Source: Methyloprofundus sp. (GTDB lineage Bacteria > Pseudomonadota > Gammaproteobacteria > Methylococcales > Methylomonadaceae). Taken from it: DNA of 8,262 bases. Under the pieces are notes generated by a model. It was not told the origin of the DNA. It saw only the letters and a program-made list of their open reading frames with translations, and made no database searches. Where the stretch lies: the NCBI GenBank assembly GCA_030636485.1, contig DAOVWV010000049.1:1-8262 (forward strand). Direction: 5' to 3'. The translations under genes were made by a program, and so were the position numbers. Positions within the stretch are counted from its first letter, which is position 1, and each line of letters begins with the position of its first letter. Below, in pieces: positions 5,334 to 8,262 of the stretch.

Positions 5334-7286
5334 TTATCGGTTAAGTCGGTTATCAATAATACTTTGCACCACATCAGGATCAGCCAGAGTTGACGTATCA
5401 CCTAGACTATCAATTTCATTCGCGGCTATTTTACGTAAAATCCTACGCATAATTTTTCCCGAACGTGTTTTAGGTAATTGTGCAGACCATTGAATAATAT
5501 CAGGCGTGGCAATCGGGCCAATGCTAGAGCGCACTAATTTAACTAACGCCTGGCGTATCTCTTCAGTTCCTTCTGTACCGACATGCAATGTGACATAAGC
5601 ATAAATCCCCTGCCCCTTAATATCATGCGGGTACCCTACCACGGCTGATTCAGCAACCAGATCATGCTCATCCAAAGCACTTTCTACTTCGGCGGTTCCC
5701 ATACGGTGTCCTGAGACATTAATCACATCATCGACACGCCCGGTAATCCAGTAATAGCCACGATTGTCACGCCGTGCACCATCGCCGCTAAAATAATAAC
5801 CTGGATAGCTTTTAAAATAGGTATCAATAAAACGCTGATGGTCACCGTAAATGGTTCTTGCCTGTCCTGGCCACGGACGCTCCATCACTAATACACCTTC
5901 ACTATCATCCTCTATCACCTGCCCTTCATTACTTAGAATAGCGGGCTTCACACCAAAGAAAGGCCGGGTTGCCGAACTGGGTATTAATTCAGTGGCACCC
6001 GGTAATGGGGTAATCAAAATCCCGCCGGTTTCTGTTTGCCACCAGGTATCAACAATCGGGCAGTTTTCCTGACCCACAAGCTCATAATACCATTCCCACG
6101 CCTCAGGATTTATCGGCTCGCCTACCGACCCTAATACACGCAAACTACTACGGTCGGTTTTATGCACATAGTCATCACCAACAGCCATTAGGGCGCGCAG
6201 TGCAGTGGGTGCAGTATAAAAAATATTCACCTGATGCTTATCAATAACCTGCCAGAAACGCCCTGCATCTGGATAAGTGGGTACACCTTCGAATAGTAAC
6301 GTTGTGGCTCCATTGCACAAGGGACCATAAATCATATAGGTATGCCCTGTAATCCAGCCTATATCAGCGGTACACCAGTAGATTTCCCCCTCCTGGTAGT
6401 CAAAAATATATTTATGCGTGATCGCCGCATACAGCAAATAGCCCCCCGTGGTATGCAACAACCCTTTAGGTTGTCCGGTAGAGCCTGAGGTATACAGGAT
6501 AAACAGTGGATCTTCTGCATCCATCCATTCAGGCTCACATTCTGTTGCCGCCTCTGCCATTTGCTGGTGATACCAGACATCACGCCCATCTTCCCATGCA
6601 ACGGCATTACCAGTATTTTTAATCACCACCACACTTTCCACACAAGGGCATGATACAACCGCCTTATCAACCGCAGCTTTAATAGGAATGATCTTGCCAC
6701 CCCGAAAGCCTTCATCCGCACAGATAACCAGTTTACAATCAGAATCATTAATCCGGTCTTTTAAAGCTTCGGCTGAAAAACCGCCAAAGACAATCGAATG
6801 CACCGCACCTATACGCGTACAGGCTAATATAACCGCCGCCGCTTCAATCAGCATAGGCAGATAAATACAGACCCGGTCGCCTTTTTGAATGCCTTGCGCC
6901 TTTAAAACATTGGCAAATTGACAGACTTCTTGATGCAGCTCTGTGTAGGTCATTTTTTTATCATTGGCAGGGTCATCTCCCTCCCAAATCAAGGCAACTT
7001 GATCACCACGTGTTGCCAAGTGTCTATCTATGCAATTGACACTGACATTAAGCTTTCCGCCAGCAAACCAGCTAATTTCTCCTTTGGGATAATCATATTC
7101 CACCACCTTATCCCAAGGTTGCTGCCAATCTAAAAATTGCTCCGCCTGTTCCGCCCAAAAAACCTCAGGCTGATCAATGGACTGCTGATATAAGGCTAAA
7201 TATTGCTCATTATTAATATGTGCATTTTTGGCTATATTTGCTTTAACAGGGTAGGTTTTGTGTGCGTAGGTTTGATGTTCAGCCAT
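5334..7286 (-). CDS. acs: Acetyl-CoA synthetase, AMP-forming
   Basis: A full-length 650-residue enzyme of the ANL superfamily (adenylate-forming), making acetyl-CoA from acetate, ATP and CoA through acetyl-AMP in the cytoplasm. Landmarks: the ATP-phosphate loop [11 protein letters not shown] (265-275); WWQTETGG (415-422), with W416 matching the Trp that limits the pocket to acetate; [11 protein letters not shown] (497-507); the hinge-region [15 protein letters not shown] (516-530); and PKTRSGK (605-611), whose K611 is the catalytic lysine that acetylation switches off in characterised homologues. Resemblance to Salmonella/E. coli Acs is close throughout. ATG 7286 is the only plausible start (next Met at 112), although no Shine-Dalgarno sequence is visible. 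It follows the aldehyde dehydrogenase on the same strand, after a terminator, leaving about 45 bases for its own promoter unless read-through supplies transcription. The pair would convert acetaldehyde through acetate to acetyl-CoA. Confidence 0.97.
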   Translation of the reverse strand: MAEHQTYAHKTYPVKANIAKNAHINNEQYLALYQQSIDQPEVFWAEQAEQFLDWQQPWDKVVEYDYPKGEISWFAGGKLNVSVNCIDRHLATRGDQVALIWEGDDPANDKKMTYTELHQEVCQFANVLKAQGIQKGDRVCIYLPMLIEAAAVILACTRIGAVHSIVFGGFSAEALKDRINDSDCKLVICADEGFRGGKIIPIKAAVDKAVVSCPCVESVVVIKNTGNAVAWEDGRDVWYHQQMAEAATECEPEWMDAEDPLFILYTSGSTGQPKGLLHTTGGYLLYAAITHKYIFDYQEGEIYWCTADIGWITGHTYMIYGPLCNGATTLLFEGVPTYPDAGRFWQVIDKHQVNIFYTAPTALRALMAVGDDYVHKTDRSSLRVLGSVGEPINPEAWEWYYELVGQENCPIVDTWWQTETGGILITPLPGATELIPSSATRPFFGVKPAILSNEGQVIEDDSEGVLVMERPWPGQARTIYGDHQRFIDTYFKSYPGYYFSGDGARRDNRGYYWITGRVDDVINVSGHRMGTAEVESALDEHDLVAESAVVGYPHDIKGQGIYAYVTLHVGTEGTEEIRQALVKLVRSSIGPIATPDIIQWSAQLPKTRSGKIMRRILRKIAANEIDSLGDTSTLADPDVVQSIIDNRLNR

Positions 7287-7330
7287 AGGTTTGGGTAGCG
7301 GTTTAAGTTAATAATGAATGATATATACGA

Positions 7331-7367
7331 AAATAAAAACAAAAAAGGCGACTTTTAAAGTCGCCTT
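7331..7367 (-). terminator. Intrinsic terminator of the aldehyde dehydrogenase gene
   Basis: AAGGCGACTT (7345-7354) pairs perfectly with AAGTCGCCTT (7358-7367): a 10-bp stem with a 3-base loop. The A-rich run at 7331-7346 is a long T-tract on the minus strand, so the signal serves the gene ending at 7383. It separates the aldehyde dehydrogenase from acs. Confidence 0.88.
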
Positions 7368-7382
7368 GCTTAAATAGTATAG

Positions 7383-8262
7383 TTAGAAAAAACCGAGTGG
7401 GTTAATATCATAACTCACCAGCATATTCTTGGTTTGCTGATAATGATCCAGCATCATTTTATGCGTTTCACGTCCGACACCTGATTTTTTATAGCCACCA
7501 AAAGCAGCGTGTGCTGGGTAATGATGATAACAGTTTGTCCAGACACGTCCCGCCTGAATACCACGCCCCATACGATAGGCTAGATTCATATCGCGTGTCC
7601 AAACACCCGCACCTAAACCAAACTCGGTATCATTGGCAATTTCCAGTGCTTCCGCTTCATCTTTGAAAGTTGTCACGGAGACCACAGGGCCAAAAATTTC
7701 TTCCTGAAAGATGCGCATTTTATTATGCCCTTTCATCACCGTAGGCTGGATATAATAGCCGGTACCAAATTCACCTTCTAAGGATTCAACGTTACCCCCA
7801 ATTAATACTTCAGCCCCTTCATTTTTACCAATTTCAACATATTCCATAATCTTGTCGAATTGTTGTTTTGAGGCCTGAGCACCCACCATCGTTTCTGTAT
7901 CAAGCGGGTTGCCACGTTTAATCTGACTTGCACGCTCAATCACTTTAGCAATAAATTCATCATAAATAGATTCTTGAATCAATAAGCGTGAGGGACATGA
8001 GCACACTTCGCCCTGATTAAAAAAGGCAAGTACAGCCCCTTCAACTGCTTTGCTAACAAATTCATCTTCCTGGTCTAGGACATCCGCAAAAAAGACATTA
8101 GGTGATTTACCCCCTAATTCAACTGTAGATGGGATAATATTATCCGCTGCACACTTTAAAATATGTGATCCGACGGGGGTAGAGCCAGTAAAAGCAATCT
8201 TAGCAATACGTGTACTCGTCGCTAAGGCCTGTCCTGCTTCTTTACCAAAACCATTGATAATA
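7383..8262 (-). CDS. NAD-dependent aldehyde dehydrogenase, ExaC/AcoD-like (5' end outside window)
   Basis: The C-terminal ~292 residues of an aldehyde dehydrogenase; family members are about 500 residues, so the first two fifths lie beyond the right edge. A GTG at 8006 is in frame but internal: the frame stays open to base 8262 and upstream text is family-typical. Visible motifs: FTGSTPVG (NAD-binding loop); ELGGKSPN, with the general-base Glu (codon 8118-8120); FFNQGEVC, with the catalytic Cys (codon 8001-8003); EEIFGPV; and the C-terminal YDINPLGFF typical of the acetaldehyde-type ExaC/AcoD/AldB group. The family oxidises acetaldehyde and related short aldehydes to the acid with NAD. Lying upstream of acs on the same strand, it fits an ethanol or acetaldehyde to acetyl-CoA route; acetaldehyde as substrate is inferred from the subgroup and this neighbour. 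A strong terminator follows. Confidence 0.93.
   Translation of the reverse strand, partial: IINGFGKEAGQALATSTRIAKIAFTGSTPVGSHILKCAADNIIPSTVELGGKSPNVFFADVLDQEDEFVSKAVEGAVLAFFNQGEVCSCPSRLLIQESIYDEFIAKVIERASQIKRGNPLDTETMVGAQASKQQFDKIMEYVEIGKNEGAEVLIGGNVESLEGEFGTGYYIQPTVMKGHNKMRIFQEEIFGPVVSVTTFKDEAEALEIANDTEFGLGAGVWTRDMNLAYRMGRGIQAGRVWTNCYHHYPAHAAFGGYKKSGVGRETHKMMLDHYQQTKNMLVSYDINPLGFF

Noticed and set aside
8004..8006. GTG as the start of a 207-residue aldehyde dehydrogenase
   Set aside because: The frame stays open to the window edge and the upstream residues carry the family's [16 protein letters not shown] and FNQGE motifs, so the GTG encodes an internal Val beside the catalytic Cys.

Overview
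The window comes from a moderately AT-rich proteobacterial chromosome, most likely a gammaproteobacterium. A serine-glyoxylate aminotransferase, found in serine-cycle C1 metabolism, lies near an acetaldehyde-to-acetyl-CoA gene pair (NAD-dependent aldehyde dehydrogenase and AMP-forming acetyl-CoA synthetase). This fits a methylotroph or type I methanotroph, but that is inference: no methanol or methane oxidation gene is in view.

Layout, left to right. Bases 1-887 (+) hold the 3' part of the aminotransferase, closed by a strong intrinsic terminator. Bases 1055-2191 (+) encode a membrane fatty acid desaturase with three histidine boxes. A convergent hairpin separates it from a small secreted six-cysteine protein on the minus strand (2252-2608). 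The 348-base gap 2609-2956 carries divergent promoters around a large imperfect palindrome (about 2707-2863); one arm end recurs, inverted, at 906-933. Bases 2957-3346 (+) encode a small secreted protein resembling a lipocalin-like domain. The rest is minus strand: a periplasmic or secreted sulfatase (3493-5061), acetyl-CoA synthetase (5334-7286), and the 3' part of an aldehyde dehydrogenase that runs off the right edge (7383-8262).

Functional links. The aldehyde dehydrogenase and acetyl-CoA synthetase are adjacent and catalyse consecutive steps (aldehyde to acetate to acetyl-CoA). A good terminator lies between them, so they are a functional neighbourhood rather than a tight operon. The aminotransferase belongs to a different C1/C2 branch (glyoxylate plus serine to glycine plus hydroxypyruvate). 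The desaturase, the two small secreted proteins and the sulfatase show no obvious pathway link to these or to one another.

I see no tRNA, rRNA, CRISPR array, transposase, integrase or phage gene, and no convincing multigene novel system. The least explained parts are the palindromic element with its second partial copy, a coding-like EF-hand-like stretch in another frame across the sulfatase stop, interlocked inverted repeats after acs, and the two unassigned secreted proteins.
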